A DNA stretch of 64,000 nucleotides from the NCBI GenBank assembly GCA_016584305.1, contig JACEEZ010000170.1:62001-126000 (forward strand). Reading direction: 5' to 3'. The notes under the pieces are model-generated. The model was not told the origin of the DNA. It worked only from the letters and a program-made list of their open reading frames with translations, and ran no database searches. Position 1 is the first letter of the stretch, and each line of letters opens with the position of its first letter. The stretch comes from Chionoecetes opilio. Taxonomy: Eukaryota > Arthropoda > Malacostraca > Decapoda > Majidae. Position numbers and translations under genes: made by a program. Shown here piece after piece: positions 38,149 to 50,748 of the stretch.

Positions 38149-38733
38149 ATTAGCTTGATTGAAATGCAAAAAAAGTATTGGAATTGCCAGGCATCAAAGG
38201 TCGTATGGCACTATGGAAAGAGTAAAGAAGCAAAGGTGAGAGAGAGAGAGAGAGAGGGTAACATGGTGAAGGATAGGGAGAGGAGTGGGACTGTTAGAAA
38301 AGGATGGTCAAATCAAATGAAGGATGTGTATCTGTTGGAGGAAGGAGATTACATTGTGAAGGAAGAAACTGGGATTTCACAAGGACGTCCGGAAGGCAAG
38401 GATTTTGGAAGAGGGACAAGAGGAAAAACATTGGCAGGGGCAGCAGCAAAGTGGGGCAGGAGGTGCAGGTGAAGGCACGCAGAAGGTGGTGAGCAGAGGA
38501 AGGAACAGTACAGGGTGGACAGTGGGTTGAGGGAGGGAGGAACGAGATGGGAGTGTGAGGTAAATATTACTGATGCACAAACATGTAAGGGCAATCTGCC
38601 ATCGCCTGTCCCTGTGGTAAGAATCAAATTAGGGAGCTAAGGAGGGTTATTGATGGTTGGAAAAGTCAGACCAGAAAGACTGCCAATGGTCTAAAAGGAA
38701 TGCTTTGAAGGAAGGATAATAGTCAGAGGCTGG

Positions 38734-39574
38734 CAAAGGTGGGCATTCCGCAATTTTAGTCCGCAATTCCGCAACTTGCGGAATAGTAATTCGGTTGCGT
38801 AATTTCGCAATTACGGATGCCTGAAAAAATTGCAGAATTGCGGACCGCCAAAATTTTGAAACGCAATCGCAATAACTTGCGGAATGGGTAATTCGGTTGC
38901 GGAATTGCGCAATTGCGGATCCCTGAATAAAATTAAGAATTGCGGGTAGCGGACCGCCAAAATTTTGAAACGCATTGCAATAATTGTGACGGTCACCACC
39001 TTCAAAGTGGCAAGTGCCCGCGTGAACATAAGTTCCCACCAAATATTGTAGAGACATCACTGCACTGCCAACTTGCCAAGTGTAGCACAGTCACTCAGTC
39101 AGTGCGTGCTGGAACTTGGGATTGAGAGCGTGTACGCTGGCCGTGTGTGTGATTAGTTGCCAACCTCCACATGCTGAACCAGAAGAAGTGGGAGGAGGAG
39201 GAGATTAGTAGATTACTTAGATTAGTGATTACTGGCCAGTAGACTGTGAAGTGTAAAAGTAAAGAAAAACACTAAAAGAGGCAAAGACTTAATTGTGAAG
39301 GACAAGTAACAAGTATAGACAGAAACAGAATAGGAATACAGAAGTATTAAACATAATAAAGAGTCTAGAGACATTTTTTTTTTTAATTGTAGGTGTTTAA
39401 GAGTCTAGAGACATTTTTTTTTTTAATTGTAGGTGTCAAAATTAGTTTGCGGAATTGCGATTGCGAAAAGGCCTATCTGAAAATAATTGGGGAATGCGAT
39501 GGCGACTGGTGCAGTGGGAAAAATTGCGGAATTGCGATTGCGGAATTGGAAAAAAAATTGCGATGCCCACCTTG
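38734..39574. mobile_element. hAT-type element, ends CAA(A)GGTGGGCAT
   Basis: The left end CAAAGGTGGGCATTCCGCAA and right end TTGCGATGCCCACCTTG are inverted. Multiple GCGGAATTGCG motifs lie inside both ends. A 45-bp duplication (GAGTCTAGAGACATTTTTTT) lies at 39360-39430. No target duplication was found. Confidence 0.6.
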
Positions 39575-39744
39575 CTAATTTTACCCAAGGAAAAATTAGT
39601 CAGTGTCTCAGAAAATGACCGCACAGTCCTCATCCATTTTTACTGGTATCTTTCCCTTACTATCCTACTAACCTAACCATTACCGTCGGCAAGAATTCCC
39701 GCTTTGTGTCGGACGAGAATTTCGGTAGAAAAGAGTACCAGAGG

Positions 39745-39990
39745 TACCGATCTCATTATCCCTGAATGATACGATTAGTTCACTCAGAATGTCTGCCTCT
39801 TAACGCCCTCGAAGTATATGATTATAAGGTCAACCATGATGTCTGCCCCTTAGTGTCCCTGAATTGTTAGGTTAATCAGGATGGTTGGCCCATTATTGCA
39901 CCAGAATGATTTATTAAAAGTCAATCAGGATGTCTGCGCCTTATTAATTGTCACCAAATTCTTTATTTCTGGTCAATCAGGGCAGACATT
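39745..39990. repeat. Degenerate tandem repeat, about 60-bp unit
   Basis: Units contain CAGGATGTCTGCCCCTTA-like and CCTGAATTGTTAGGT-like parts, four or so copies, strongly diverged. Confidence 0.55.
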
Positions 39991-40431
39991 CAGAGAGAGT
40001 TAAAGGGCACGGTGTTTAGCTTAACTAACTTCCTCTATTTGTACAACCCGGAAGTCGCGGGGATTCTGGTACGAGATATGGGAGTGGCGCTACGGTGTCA
40101 CTATGGGCTTCGATAGCTGATTGGCTGAGCGAGTACAATTACGTCACAGCCTCGCCAGCGAATCACATAGTATTTCTCAAAAAGTTTCAGCCAATCACAA
40201 GGCTTCCACGCTCTCAGCTGTGTTTATAAACAAATTCATCATCCACACCAAAATGCTCCACCCTTCTTCCTCCTCCTCCTCCTCCTAACCTTTTCTTATA
40301 GCAGCCGGCAGCAGTTGTAGCAGTAGTAGCAGCAGCAGCAGCAATAAAATATAAGCCGTGTTTTTGTCGTCCAAGCATCGTCTTAGTACGAAGACCACTC
40401 CAATAACACTTGCTGAAATGTGTGTTACACG

Positions 40432-40920
40432 CAGGGCCGGATTATCCTATAGGCTAGTATAGGCTGCAGCCTAGGGCCCCTCAAGCTTGGGGGCCCCAAA
40501 CCTGGGGTCCTTGCTAAAAGATTTCCATATAATTTTTTTTGAAAAATGATATTTTGCATTGCTGAATAATTCATTTAACTTAAAATAAAATTACAAATAA
40601 TTTGAGATAAAGGGCCCCTGTTTGAGGCCCTTTATTTGAGATAAAGGGCCTCTGTTTGAGGCCTTTATTTGAGATAAAGGGCCCCTGTTTGGGACCCTAG
40701 CTGTAAATCATGGGGCCCCAGTCCATGTTTGTTTATCATCGTGCTAAACACAGTAAAACACTTATTTGTGAATGTAGCGTATATATAGTTTTTCAGCTCA
40801 CTTATTTTGCTATATAATGTAAAAAAAATTCGGGTGCGGGCGAGTTAGAGGGTGACTCCGTCTGAGGGGGCCCACAATTTAATTAGCCTAGGGGCCCCAA
40901 AAGGTCATAATCCGGCCCTG
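40432..40920. mobile_element. hAT-type MITE, ends CAGGGCCGGATTA
   Basis: CAGGGCCGGATTATCCTATA at the left and CATAATCCGGCCCTG at the right are inverted, with GGGGCCCC-rich subterminal parts (CCTAGGGCCCC / CCTAGGGGCCCC). A 45-base unit, TTTGAGATAAAGGGCC, is repeated three times inside. Confidence 0.75.
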
Positions 40921-42005
40921 CCTACCTGTTCGATAACCTACCTTGTTGATAATTTGATTTTAATTTGTCTTTAAAGCTTGGGAATATCTATTCTGTTACG
41001 TGAAATTGTTATACTTAAGATTGCTGTTTTTAAAACGTGAAACTGATGTGTTTGGTTATGTGAATGTTTTTCTTTCTTTTATTCATACATGTGCTTGCAA
41101 GCTCAAAAATAAGGCAAGTATTATAAGGATAGCTTTTTTGCACAATACCTACAACTATAACAACAATAACATGACATTTTTCTTATGTATTTTACTTAAA
41201 TATAAAAGTCTGCTGAACAGCACGTGTTCTGTTTTCATATCAATAGGCCTACCTACAGCTTAATCAGCATGACGTACAGTGCAAGGCATTTTACATGAAC
41301 GTATTCATTTTTTTGCTGAAAAATCTTCTATTAATTTTGCTGGCTTAACCTATTTCGTTGTAGGGGTCCACAGGTGGAAAAGTGACTGGAAAAGGGGGAA
41401 TGGGACAAAAAAGGTTGGGAACCATTGGACTAGGGGCTAGTGGCTGGCTTGTGTGTATTTGGCGATCGAAAGATACATTTTTGCGCACTTTATTATGAAG
41501 TAGTATTGCTAGTTTAATTTTTTCCTTGATATCATCTACTAAATCAAACCCCACGTCTAACCTAACATAATCTGATTTAACTAACAACCCTTTCTGGCTG
41601 TAGCTAAAACGGAAAATTTTCGGTATTATATGTATCGCCATTGGCATGGAAATTGGGGAAATTGGGACTCAAATTAAGGATGAAAAGATCTGCACGATGA
41701 TGTAAGTTAAATTTGTTAGTTTTTAGTGCCCAATACCGATTATACCAATAATTGGGGTGAGTGGGGAAGAGGGTGGTGCTGGCTTCTGCATTTGTTTGAA
41801 TTTGGCGCGCAAAATTCTCGGCCACTCGGCAGATACAAGACCGATCGAGCGGTGTGGGAATTTTTTGAAAAACAAAGGCCGAGATGACTCCCAGCCTCAG
41901 ACCAGACCTCTCTCAGCCGTTTGTTTGCCGACAATAGCCCAGTGTGAACCAGGCTTAACATCGGGGTTGCCAGATAGTTGGGTGGGTTTATGGCCAAATT
42001 AACTG
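40921..42005. other. Intergenic DNA with old repeat pieces
   Basis: The stretch 41590-41760 (TGTATCGCCATTGG, ATGATGTAAG, GTGCCCAATACCG) matches 9340-9470. A hAT-type end CAAAAAAGGTTGGGAACCAT lies at 41407. No coding support. Confidence 0.4.
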
Positions 42006-42029
42006 ATAAAAAAGTATTAAAATTTTTAT

Positions 42030-42205
42030 AATAAATGTATTTAAATACAATGTATTTAAATACATTAAATACTCATAAAAGTATTTAAATACTGTATTTA
42101 AATACATGACAACCAATGTATTTATAAATACATTTCTAAATACACAAATGTATTCAAAAATACGTATTTAAATACAATTGTATTTAAATACTGCCCAGCT
42201 CTGAC
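42030..42205. repeat. AT-rich palindromic repeat (GTATTTAAATAC units)
   Basis: Many copies of GTATTTAAATAC and CAATTGTATTTAAAT. It ends CTGCCCAGCTCTG. Similar units with CTGGGCAC occur at 18600-18705. Probably ends of a hAT-type element. Confidence 0.55.
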
Positions 42206-42289
42206 CACCACCAAGTTCACCGAAAGGTAAATGCGTGTTAAAATGCTGTTTATGTGGGTAATCCTTCCTTTCCTTTCATTACACACACA

Positions 42290-45190
42290 CACACACAATA
42301 TAGCCTTATTGACTATGTTCTGTGCTCGCCAAGTCTTTTTCCTAGATTAAGAAATTTTTGTGTAGATGCTTTTGATCCAATGTTATCAGATAAACATAGG
42401 CCCTTATGCCTAGATTTTTGTTTAGAATCTTCTGAGGAAGATTTCATGGCAAGAGATAGTAAGGCTGTAGAGTTCTCACAGAGTGAAAAGTCAATCAAAT
42501 GTAAGTGGAATAGAGATCAAGAGACAGAATATTCCAGAGGTTTCGATCTAAATAATATTGTAAAAATTAGAAATGAATTAGAAACTACCAATACATCGGA
42601 TGTCAGTCAGGATCTTATTGACAAATTAGTTAGTGAATTGAATAACATATTTTTAAAGCCTGCGAAGAACACGAAAATGTATCAGGAGCAAACTATCAAG
42701 AAAAATACACGTGTGAAACAATGACAAGGTATGGTTTAACGATGAATGTAAAAAATCTAAACTTGACTATATGAAATACAGGAGATCCCTAAAGGATAAA
42801 TCACATGAAGAAAGAAAACAATTGTTGAGGGATAGGGGTAAGAAACATAAGAATGTCATTAGAAAGTCGAGACGATCATATGAGGATAATTTATTTAACA
42901 AATTAAGACAGATGAAAACAGATAATCCACGTGAATATTGGAATACTCTCAATCATTGTAACAATGACCAGAAGCTAGGAAGTATTTCTTTACAGACATT
43001 TACGAATCATTTTAGAGAACTAGGGTCTGGTTATCATGCTGGCGAAACGATCGTTAACGAGGAAACTAATTTTGAAAGAAACAATGCACATATAAACAAC
43101 TTGTTTACGTTGGATGAAGTAATAGTGCATTGTAAAAAATTACGAAATAATAAAGCTCCAGGAATTGATCACATTTTGAATGAATTTATGAAAAGTTGTC
43201 CAAATGTAATGTTATAAACTGTGCTACTACTGTTTAACACTGTTCTCATAACTGGAATTATTCCAACAGATTGGACGATAGGATTGATAAAACCCATATA
43301 CAAGGGCAAGGGATCGATTCATGAGGTGGACAATTATCCAGGTATAACATTGTTAAGTTGTCTTGGTAAATTATTTACTTCTATAATCAATTCACGATTG
43401 TATGACTATCTAACTAGCGCAGGATCATTGGGGGACGAACAAGCAGGTTTCAGACATGGTTATAGCACGCTTGATCATATTTTCACCTTACATGTTCTGG
43501 TAGACTATTATATATCTCAGAAGAAACAACTTTTCTGTGCATTCATTGATTATGAAAAAGCATTTGACTTCATTGACAGGTCATACCTATGGATGAAAAT
43601 GCTGAACAGTAATATTAATGGTAGATCTTAGGATTAGATCTTAGGATTAGATTCACTCAGGGTGATCGTGAATATATATTCAAATGCTAAGTCAAGTATT
43701 AAAATTGGCAGTAAAGTTTCAAGTGTTTTCCCTTGTAATGTTGGAGTAAGGCAAGGGGCAAATCTGTCGCCATTGTTATTTGCAATTTATTTGAATGATT
43801 TTAATTCCTACATTTCAACACATTACACTGGTTTATCCTTATTGCATGATTAAGCTATAGATGTATTAAATGATGAAGAGATTGTGTTTTATTTACGCTT
43901 ATTTTGTTTGTTATATGCCGATGACACAATAGTACTTGCAGAAAATAGTAACTCATTACAGTGTGCTTTGGATGCAGTTTATGATTACTGCAGTATGTGG
44001 TCGCTGCAATTAAATGTAAATAAAACTAAGGTAATTGTATTTTCTAAAGGTAAAGTTAGGAAATATGTACATTTTAAGTTTGGTGAAAATTATATTGATG
44101 TTGTTGACGACTACGTGTATCTAGGAGAAAAGTTCAACTTCAATGGACTGTTTCATAAAGCCAAAGCTAAGCAAGTCATAAATGCAAAGAGGGCTACATA
44201 TTGGTTATTAGGAAAAATTAATAAACTTAATCTACCATTGGATATATGCCTTGATCTGTATGACAAACTTGTAATGCTGTAGGTTGTGAAGTATGGGGCT
44301 GTGGTAATAGTCAACAGCTAAACACCGCACGTAATAAGTTTTACAAAAGACTACTTAAGCTTAGTAAGTCCACATCAACCTGTATGATTATTGGTGAACT
44401 GGGATGCAAGAGCTTAGAGGAGGTTATAGGTAACAGAAGGGTTAACTTTTGGCATGGTATTGCCAATGGTCGAGGTAAAATTTCAAATGCATTATATTTT
44501 TTCATAAAAAGATTACATGAAATGCAACACTATAAATCACCCTGGCTAACTAGGGTAATAGATGTCCTAAATAGCCATGGAATGTCAAACATATTTAGTC
44601 AGGCTGCATCTATTAAAGAGCTGTGGCTTAAGGAAGCATTTAAGTTGCGGTCGAGTGATATGTATAAACAAAAATGGTGTGAAGAAGTGGAGAACAATGT
44701 GGCGTGTGTTAACTACAGACTAATGACTACGTGTACAGAACTCAAGAACTACTTATTGAAATTGCCTAAACAGTATGCTATTAATATATGTAAATTTAAA
44801 TGTGGAAACAGCAAATTACCAATTGTAGTTGGAAGGTACAATAATGTTAGTATAGATGAAAGGTTATGTGTTATATGTACTGCAAATGAGATTGATGATG
44901 AATTTCATTATTTATTTATGTGTAAGCACTTTGAGGAGAAGAGGAGATTATACATCAAGAAATATTATCATGATAACCCAAATGTTCTGAAAATGCAACA
45001 ATTGTTTGACGCTACAAATATGCATACTATGTACAATTTAGCCAAGTTTGTTTGTTGTATTTTGAAGTGTTTTGAAAATATAACGTAGTAGGAATAGATA
45101 TATGATATATGTTTGAGTTTAGGTTTAAGTGGAGTCTATTTTTGTTTAGTGATTACTCTGTATACCCCGTCTCGCGGTCGCTGGAGTATA
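42290..45190 (+). mobile_element. Non-LTR retrotransposon, 5'-truncated, endonuclease end to 3' tail
   Basis: Pieces in order: SLIDYVLCSPSLFPRL and MLSDKHRPLCLDF (end of the endonuclease); NNKAPGIDHILNEFMKS; IGLIKPIYKGKGS; DEQAGFRHGYSTLDHIF; CAFIDYEKAFDFID (RT block A Asp); VGVRQGANLSPLLFAIYLND; LLYADDTIVLAE (RT catalytic YADD); SLQLNVNKTKVIVFSKG; then a C-terminal Cys/His part RLCVICTANEIDDEFHYLFM. Stops at 43215, 43629 and 43851 and frameshifts near 42722 and 44280 make it inactive. The 3' end runs into (CA)n. It looks I/Jockey-like, but the clade is not certain. Confidence 0.9.
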
Positions 45191-45227
45191 ATAAACCTTT
45201 CAAATAAACACACACACACACACACAT

Positions 45228-45475
45228 AAGAACATAAGAAAATAAGGAAGCTACAAGAGGCTGGGAGACCTACACGTGGTAGTTCCTGTTACTTAACACT
45301 ACCTACATCCACCTTTCATCCCCATCCATAACACTGTCCAGCCTCCTTTTAAAACTCCCTAAAGACTCCGCACTAACTACCTAAGAAACTGAGTCCATTC
45401 CAATCATTTACCAGCCTATTTGTGAACCTGTTCTTCTCTATTTCTTTTTTTATATCTACAGTACGCTTTTCCAGC
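45228..45475 (-). mobile_element. CR1-like LINE 3' tail
   Basis: AAGAACATAAGAAAATAAGG followed by the shared tail block and the reverse of a MVNAWN-type end, as at 31297. It lies directly after the (CA)n that ends the previous LINE. Confidence 0.75.
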
Positions 45476-45484
45476 TTTCCTTTT

Positions 45485-45720
45485 CCACACACACATGTAT
45501 TTATTCAAAGCATTATACACACACACACACACACACACATGTATTCATTCAAAGCATTACACACACACATGTATTCATTCAAAGCATTACACACTCATGT
45601 ATTCATACAAAGCATTACACACACACACACACACGTATTAATTCAAAATATTATACCCACACACACATGTATTCATTCAAAGCATTATACACACACACGT
45701 ACAGTATTCATTCAATGCAA
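45485..45720. repeat. (CA)n with ATGTATTCATTCAAAGCATT units
   Basis: Seven or so units of a CA run plus ATGTATTCATTCAAAGCATT. A compound minisatellite. Confidence 0.9.
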
Positions 45721-45729
45721 TATACTGTA

Positions 45730-46145
45730 CTCTTCTTCTTCATTTAAATCCTTCTATAATTATGGCCCACTATTATTATTGGCAGCATTATGTGTTGTTG
45801 TTGCAGGTGATATTGGTGCTCCCAGACTTCCACACAGGTGAGGTTCATGGACTGAGCGACGTGTTTCTATAGTAACATTGCATTTATAAGCCTTTTATAT
45901 AGGCCTTTTGTAACATTTTATTGCCTATAGTAACATGTTCTTGCCTTTCTGCATCAGGCTCTGGGATCTTCGTCTCCACAAAGCTGCCACAAAATGTTAC
46001 TTTACCACTCCTACACTTTTATGGGAAGCACTTCCTTGTTTTCTGGCTGGGAATCTCAACCAGTGACATGTAGTTGTGTCTGTATTCTATGTATTTACTT
46101 TTTTCAGCTTAATTTTATACTAGTGTCTCGTTTCCATGCAATAAA
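45730..46145. other. Intergenic DNA, no gene seen
   Basis: Contains TTTTATATAGGCCTTTTGTA and similar short repeats; nothing assigned. Confidence 0.3.
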
Positions 46146-46714
46146 CAGTAGACCCTCGTTATAACGGACAATTTGGGGGGAGTAAGGTAAAGATGGGAGC
46201 ATACGCAATGCTGCGCGTGGCATTCAGTGCTCATCTCCGTGGCATTAGCCCTTAGAGACACTGGTGGGTGGGGACCCGTTACCCCGGGACACAGGGCTAG
46301 TGTGACTCCCGGGTTACCACAGTTACCTTCCCCAGGTTACCCCAGGTACCCATTTATCAACCCCGAAAGGGAGGAAGAACAGCTGGGTAGGCTGGTCACC
46401 GACTTGCCCTGGCCCGGCATAGAACTAGGGCCCGCAGATTCGTAGCCAGGCACGCTAGCCACTGCACCACGGAGGCGACAAGGGAGGGGTGATCCGATAT
46501 ATGCGATAATCCGTTATATCTGAAGAAGTAGAAGGGGCAGCTAAATTTGAAGGAATGGTCTTCTTGCTTCTATATGGGTAGGGTAAGGTAGGATAGGGTA
46601 AGGTAGGGTAGGGTAAGGCTTCTTGAAGGTAGGCAGGTAGGCAGGTCACACGTGGAACGAGAGGTAACGCGAGAGCTACGGCGAGGGAAAACCGCACGGT
46701 ATAAGCGGTACATA
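46146..46714. mobile_element. Tigger-like fragment, family CAGTAGACCCTCG, with nested SINE
   Basis: The left end CAGTAGACCCTCGTTATAAC is present; the right end is missing because the next element begins at 46715. GTCACACGTGGAACGAGAGG matches 19838-19860. GGTAGGGTAAGGTA repeats at 46575-46620. Confidence 0.6.
46190..46480 (-). mobile_element. tRNA-derived SINE (family 2)
   Basis: The minus strand begins with CCTCCGTGGTGCAGTGGCTA and carries the family-2 body to 46190. Its B box is damaged (TTCTATGCC). Inserted in the Tigger-like fragment. Confidence 0.8.
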
Positions 46715-46807
46715 CAGTAAAACCCTTATAACTCAGCACTGTATAACTCGGAATTTCATATAACTCAGCATGGCAAGGACAAAGTTTTTTTTATTTATTA
46801 TTATTAT

Positions 46808-46852
<45 letters not shown>

Positions 46853-46854
46853 CA

Positions 46855-47190
46855 CACACCTATGCCTATAGCGCGTGTAGGCAGTGAGCTCCAGTGGTGG
46901 GATGGTAGGCCCTGGAGGCTCACTCGAGGGCTGTGATGGTTGGCCCTCGTCCGTGGTGGCGCAGGCAGGATTGTTATAGTGACGCCTGTGATTAGACGCC
47001 CCCTGTGTCCTCCCATGCACTCACAGTCGAAGGTAGTTAATGGACAGGGCATGTGGGTGTTCTTAGGCCACTCGATGGTGCAGAAAGATTTCAAGTGGAT
47101 TTATGGGTCTCACTCGGGATCGAACTCGGGTCTTCGAGAACGCCACCCGGTGACGCTAACCACTCTGCTACCGCCTCACCTAAACTGCAT
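46855..47190 (-). mobile_element. tRNA-derived SINE (family 1), complete head
   Basis: The minus strand reads GAGGCGGTAGCAGAGTGGTT (A box) and CCCGAGTTCGATCCCGAGTG (B box), then the common body ending CGCGCTATAGGCATAGG. The tRNA part resembles a long-arm (Ser/Leu class) tRNA. Confidence 0.85.
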
Positions 47191-47851
47191 CTCTTGGTTT
47201 TCACTCGGCATATCATGCCCTCACAACCTCTTCTGTTTATATGTAAACAGAAAAGCGGCAAAAAATAATGTATCTCGGCATATTGCTGTTATAACTGCAT
47301 CTCTTCGCTTACACTCGGCACATCCTCAGTCGCATAAAGTCGTATTTTTGTCCTTTTGACCCTTTCCTGCAGGCTCAGGCTCTTCAATTTCATTCCCTTC
47401 CTGCTGGAGACATCCTTGCATGATGGAGCTGACATCTTGAAATACAGTACTGTATGATGTAATCCCAAAACATGTAAAATAGGTGGCAAAGTAAAGCAAA
47501 GGTCGGGAACCAGCATGTAGGCTGTCAGCTGAGTTGTGTTTGTCGTCCAAGCACTGTCTTGGATACGAATTCCGTTTTTTGTCGCAATTGAAAAAGGATT
47601 GGTTTCTGCTTCAAAAACACAACAAGCTTGGTAGGAGCCGAAATAATAATCAATGCAAAACATTGCAAACAATATCACAAAGTAGTATAACACACATTTC
47701 AGCAAGTGTTATTGGATTGGGATTCGTAATCCACGACGGTGCTTGGACGACAAAAACATGGCTCAGCCTACGCACTGGTTCCCGACCTTTGTTTTAATTT
47801 GCCACCTATTTTACGTGTTTTGGGATTACATCATACAGTACTGTATATCAA

Positions 47852-48022
47852 GATGTCAGCTCCATCACGCAAGGGTGTCTCCAGCAGGAAGGGAATGAAA
47901 TTGAAGAGCCTGAGCCTGAGGAAAAGGTGAAAGTGTTGGCAAGGATGGATGCAGGTGCATCCATGCGTGCTATTTGTGCTGAGTTTGATATAAAATCCAG
48001 CACCTTCTACCCGTTCACTGGT
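47852..48022 (+). pseudogene. Tigger transposase N-terminal fragment
   Basis: [20 protein letters not shown], then after a one-base deletion [20 protein letters not shown]. Same fragment as 5673-5850. Confidence 0.65.
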
Positions 48023-48491
48023 AAGTGTAGTTGTAATGCTTTTACAGTACTGTATTTACTTCCTTCTTTTTTATTTTATTTTTAACTTTTTTTATATAAC
48101 CCATATCAGAGGAGGACATTGATAACTCGGCAAGGGCCAGAGCCCCTATCGTGCCGAGTTCTAAGGCTTTTACTGTACTTTGCTTATGTGGTCGTTTTAA
48201 ATCTGCCTGAATTATTCTCTCTCTCTCTCTTACTTTCTTGACTTTTTGTCATTTAAAGCATAAAAGAATATAAACAAACTTGTGGTGGCAAAAATATATA
48301 AACAATAATAATCATACTAATGAGAAAAATGTTTTATTAATTCTTTCATTACTAATATTACTTTCTGGAGGAAGAAGAGGAGGAGGAAGTGCCAATGAAG
48401 AAGAAGAGGAGGAGGAAGAGTAATAATGATAATAATATTGTATTTCTCTTCTACGTCTGTTCATTGGCGATGCATGTTGAACCTATTATCA

Positions 48492-48494
<3 letters not shown>

Positions 48495-48539
<45 letters not shown>

Positions 48540-48569
48540 TCTCTTCTCTTCTCTTCTCTTCTTTCTCTT

Positions 48570-48655
<86 letters not shown>
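48495..48655. repeat. (CT)n microsatellite
   Basis: CT repeats with TTCTCTTCTC interruptions. Confidence 0.95.
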
Positions 48656-48701
48656 CCCTCTGTAATCTGTGAAATAAAACATTGAACATTCATGAAGTGG
48701 C

Positions 48702-48707
48702 TTTATT
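48702..48707 (-). promoter_or_regulatory. Polyadenylation signal of the zinc-finger gene
   Basis: AATAAA on the minus strand, about 100 bases past the stop codon of the zinc-finger ORF. Confidence 0.6.
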
Positions 48708-48803
48708 GATATTCTTAACAACACCTCACAAGTGGCGTTGTATATGCCTGGCAAGCCCCTCACCCACCACCACAAGCACAACCCACACACAGCCACTCCC
48801 TCC

Positions 48804-49902
48804 TCACAGGTGTGTCTGGATATGCCTGGCAACACGACTCTTGCTAGGAAAACACTTGCCGCAAATATCACACTTGTACTTCCTCTCACCAGTATGGATG
48901 AGCATGTGTCTGTTAAGACTGCTCTTGTGGGTAAATGTTTTCCTACACTCCTGACACTCAAAGTTTCTCTCACCAGTGTGGGTGAGCATGTGTGTGTTAA
49001 GACTGCTCTTCTGGGTAAATGTTTTCCTACACTCCTGACACTCAAAGTTTCTCTCACTAGTGTGGGTGAGCATGTGTTTGTTAAGACTTCTCTTGTGGGT
49101 AAATGTTTTCCTACACTCCTGACACTCAAAGTTTCTCTCACCAGTGTGGGTGAGAATGTGTGTGTTAAGACTGCCCTTCTCGGTAAATGTTTTCATACAC
49201 TCCTGGCACTCAAAATTTCTCTCACCAGTGTGGGTGAACATGTGTTTGTTAAGATTGCTCTTGTGGGTAAATGTTTTCCTACACTCCTGACACTCAAAGT
49301 TTCTCTCACCAGTGTGGGTGAGCATGTGCATGTTAAGATTGCTCTTGTGGGTAAATTTTTTCCCACACTCCTGACACTCAAAGTTTCTCTCACCAGTGTG
49401 GGTGAGAATGTGGCTGTTAAGATTGCCTTTATGGGTAAATGTTTTCCTACACTCCTGACACTCAAAGTTTCTCTCACCAGTGTGGATGAGCATGTGTTTG
49501 TTAAGATTGCTCTTGTGGGTAAATATTTTCCTACACTCCTGGCATTCAAAGTTTCTCTCGCCAGTGTGGGTGAGCATGTGTTTGTTAAGATTGCTCTTGT
49601 GGGTAAATATTTTCCTACACTCCTGACACTCAAAGTTTCTCTCACCAGTGTGGGTGAGCATGTGTTTGTTAAGACTGTTCTTCTGGGTAAATGTTTTCCC
49701 ACATACCTGGCACTCAAAATTTCTCTCACCAGTGTGGGTGACCATGTGGCTCCTAAGAGCATCTTACGATTGAACCTTTGCCACAGTGGTCAAACCTCAG
49801 CCCTGTCTTGCGTGTATGGGTGAGGATGTGTGTTTTAATGCCAGCCTTGCTGGAGCACACTTTGCCACAGTCATCACAAGTGTAGGTCCTCACGCCCTCC
49901 AT
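48804..49902 (-). CDS. C2H2 zinc-finger protein, eleven intact fingers, broken 5' part
   Basis: A probable nuclear DNA-binding protein. The intact frame, 49745-48804, has eleven C2H2 fingers joined by HTGERNFECQEC linkers at a strict 28-residue spacing, and ends with a divergent finger (KCDICGKCFPSKSRVARHIQ) and TGA. Helix contact positions are mostly THKSNLNKH or THKSSLN variants, so fingers are near copies. One linker is TSER. Upstream, from ATG at 49902, MEGVRTYTCDDCGKVCSSKA gives a first finger, and a second finger (FDHCGK) is split by frameshifts near 49830 and 49755. CCTCCCACCACAG just upstream of the ATG could be a splice acceptor. It may be a real gene with assembly indels or a recent pseudogene. 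No KRAB or BTB part is seen. Confidence 0.8.
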
Positions 49903-50748
49903 TGCAGCACTACTTCTGCCAGCACCCCTGTGGTGGGAGGCGTCAGCTGGTCCTGCAGGAACCCCGGTGGAGGCCCCGGGGATGAACCAAGCGTTCCCTA
50001 ATACAAGGGAAGCCGGGAGGAGTCCTGGCGTGGGCGCCGACCTGGACTCTTCACCTCAGCACCTGTAACATTGGTGGCCGTCACACACAAGCAGGCAAGT
50101 GCTTCCTTGAAGGGTGCTTCCTGTTTCCCACCCTCCAGCTAACACCTAGCCAGTGTTTGCAGCCAGGAGTAAGGCCAGCACAGGAGCCTCACGCCACCAC
50201 TCTACATGGGGAGTAGAGTGGTGAGGGCTAGTGACCTTCAATGCGCAATGTAGCTAAGCTTGCACATCAGGCACAACCAATATGGGTAATGGGGCAGATA
50301 ATGGGGGAGTGAGAGAGAGGGGCTGGCTCTCTCTCTCTCAATAAATAGGCAAGGACAGAATATGAAACATGAATATTCTTCTATTCAATTGAAATTTGCT
50401 CAGGAATGTGTATATACAGTGCATAAGTAAAAACAAAACTATACAGTAAATACTTTCCATTAAATCAATACATACAAATAAAGAAAGAGAGGGGGGGGGG
50501 GGGGCAGAGGTCAATCCCTGCCAGGGGAATACAAACAATGCCGCTTCCCTCTAGCCCACCTGTCCATAAGGGCTCATTTGCCACGGACATCACATTTTCA
50601 CTAAAAAAAATAACTAATATAATTAATAGAAAAAATATTTCCTGAAACCATTTCCATTGAATATGAAAAGCACTCAAGTGCAAAAGCGTCTGTGTAGTTT
50701 GTTTTAGATCAGGGGTGGTTTTTATAAAGAATCTTTGCTTCTCTTAGC
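49903..50748. other. Upstream of the zinc-finger gene, no gene seen
   Basis: GC-richer to about 50250 (possible 5' exon or promoter on the minus strand), then AT-rich with a G run at 50491-50505. Nothing could be supported as coding. Confidence 0.35.

Larger units (their letters stand above)
46715..48175. mobile_element. Tigger-like element, family CAGTAAAACCC, carrying a SINE
   Basis: The left end CAGTAAAACCCTTATAACTC and right end CTAAGGCTTTTACTG are inverted, with TA flanks (46713-46714, 48176-48177). Same internal order as 4613-6035: SINE on the minus strand, inverted then direct copy of the transposase start. A poly-T at 46810-46845 precedes the SINE. Confidence 0.88.

Noticed and set aside
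48732..49823. Plus-strand ORF of 363 codons
   Set aside because: It is the opposite strand of the zinc-finger array; its repeats are a by-product of the 84-bp units.
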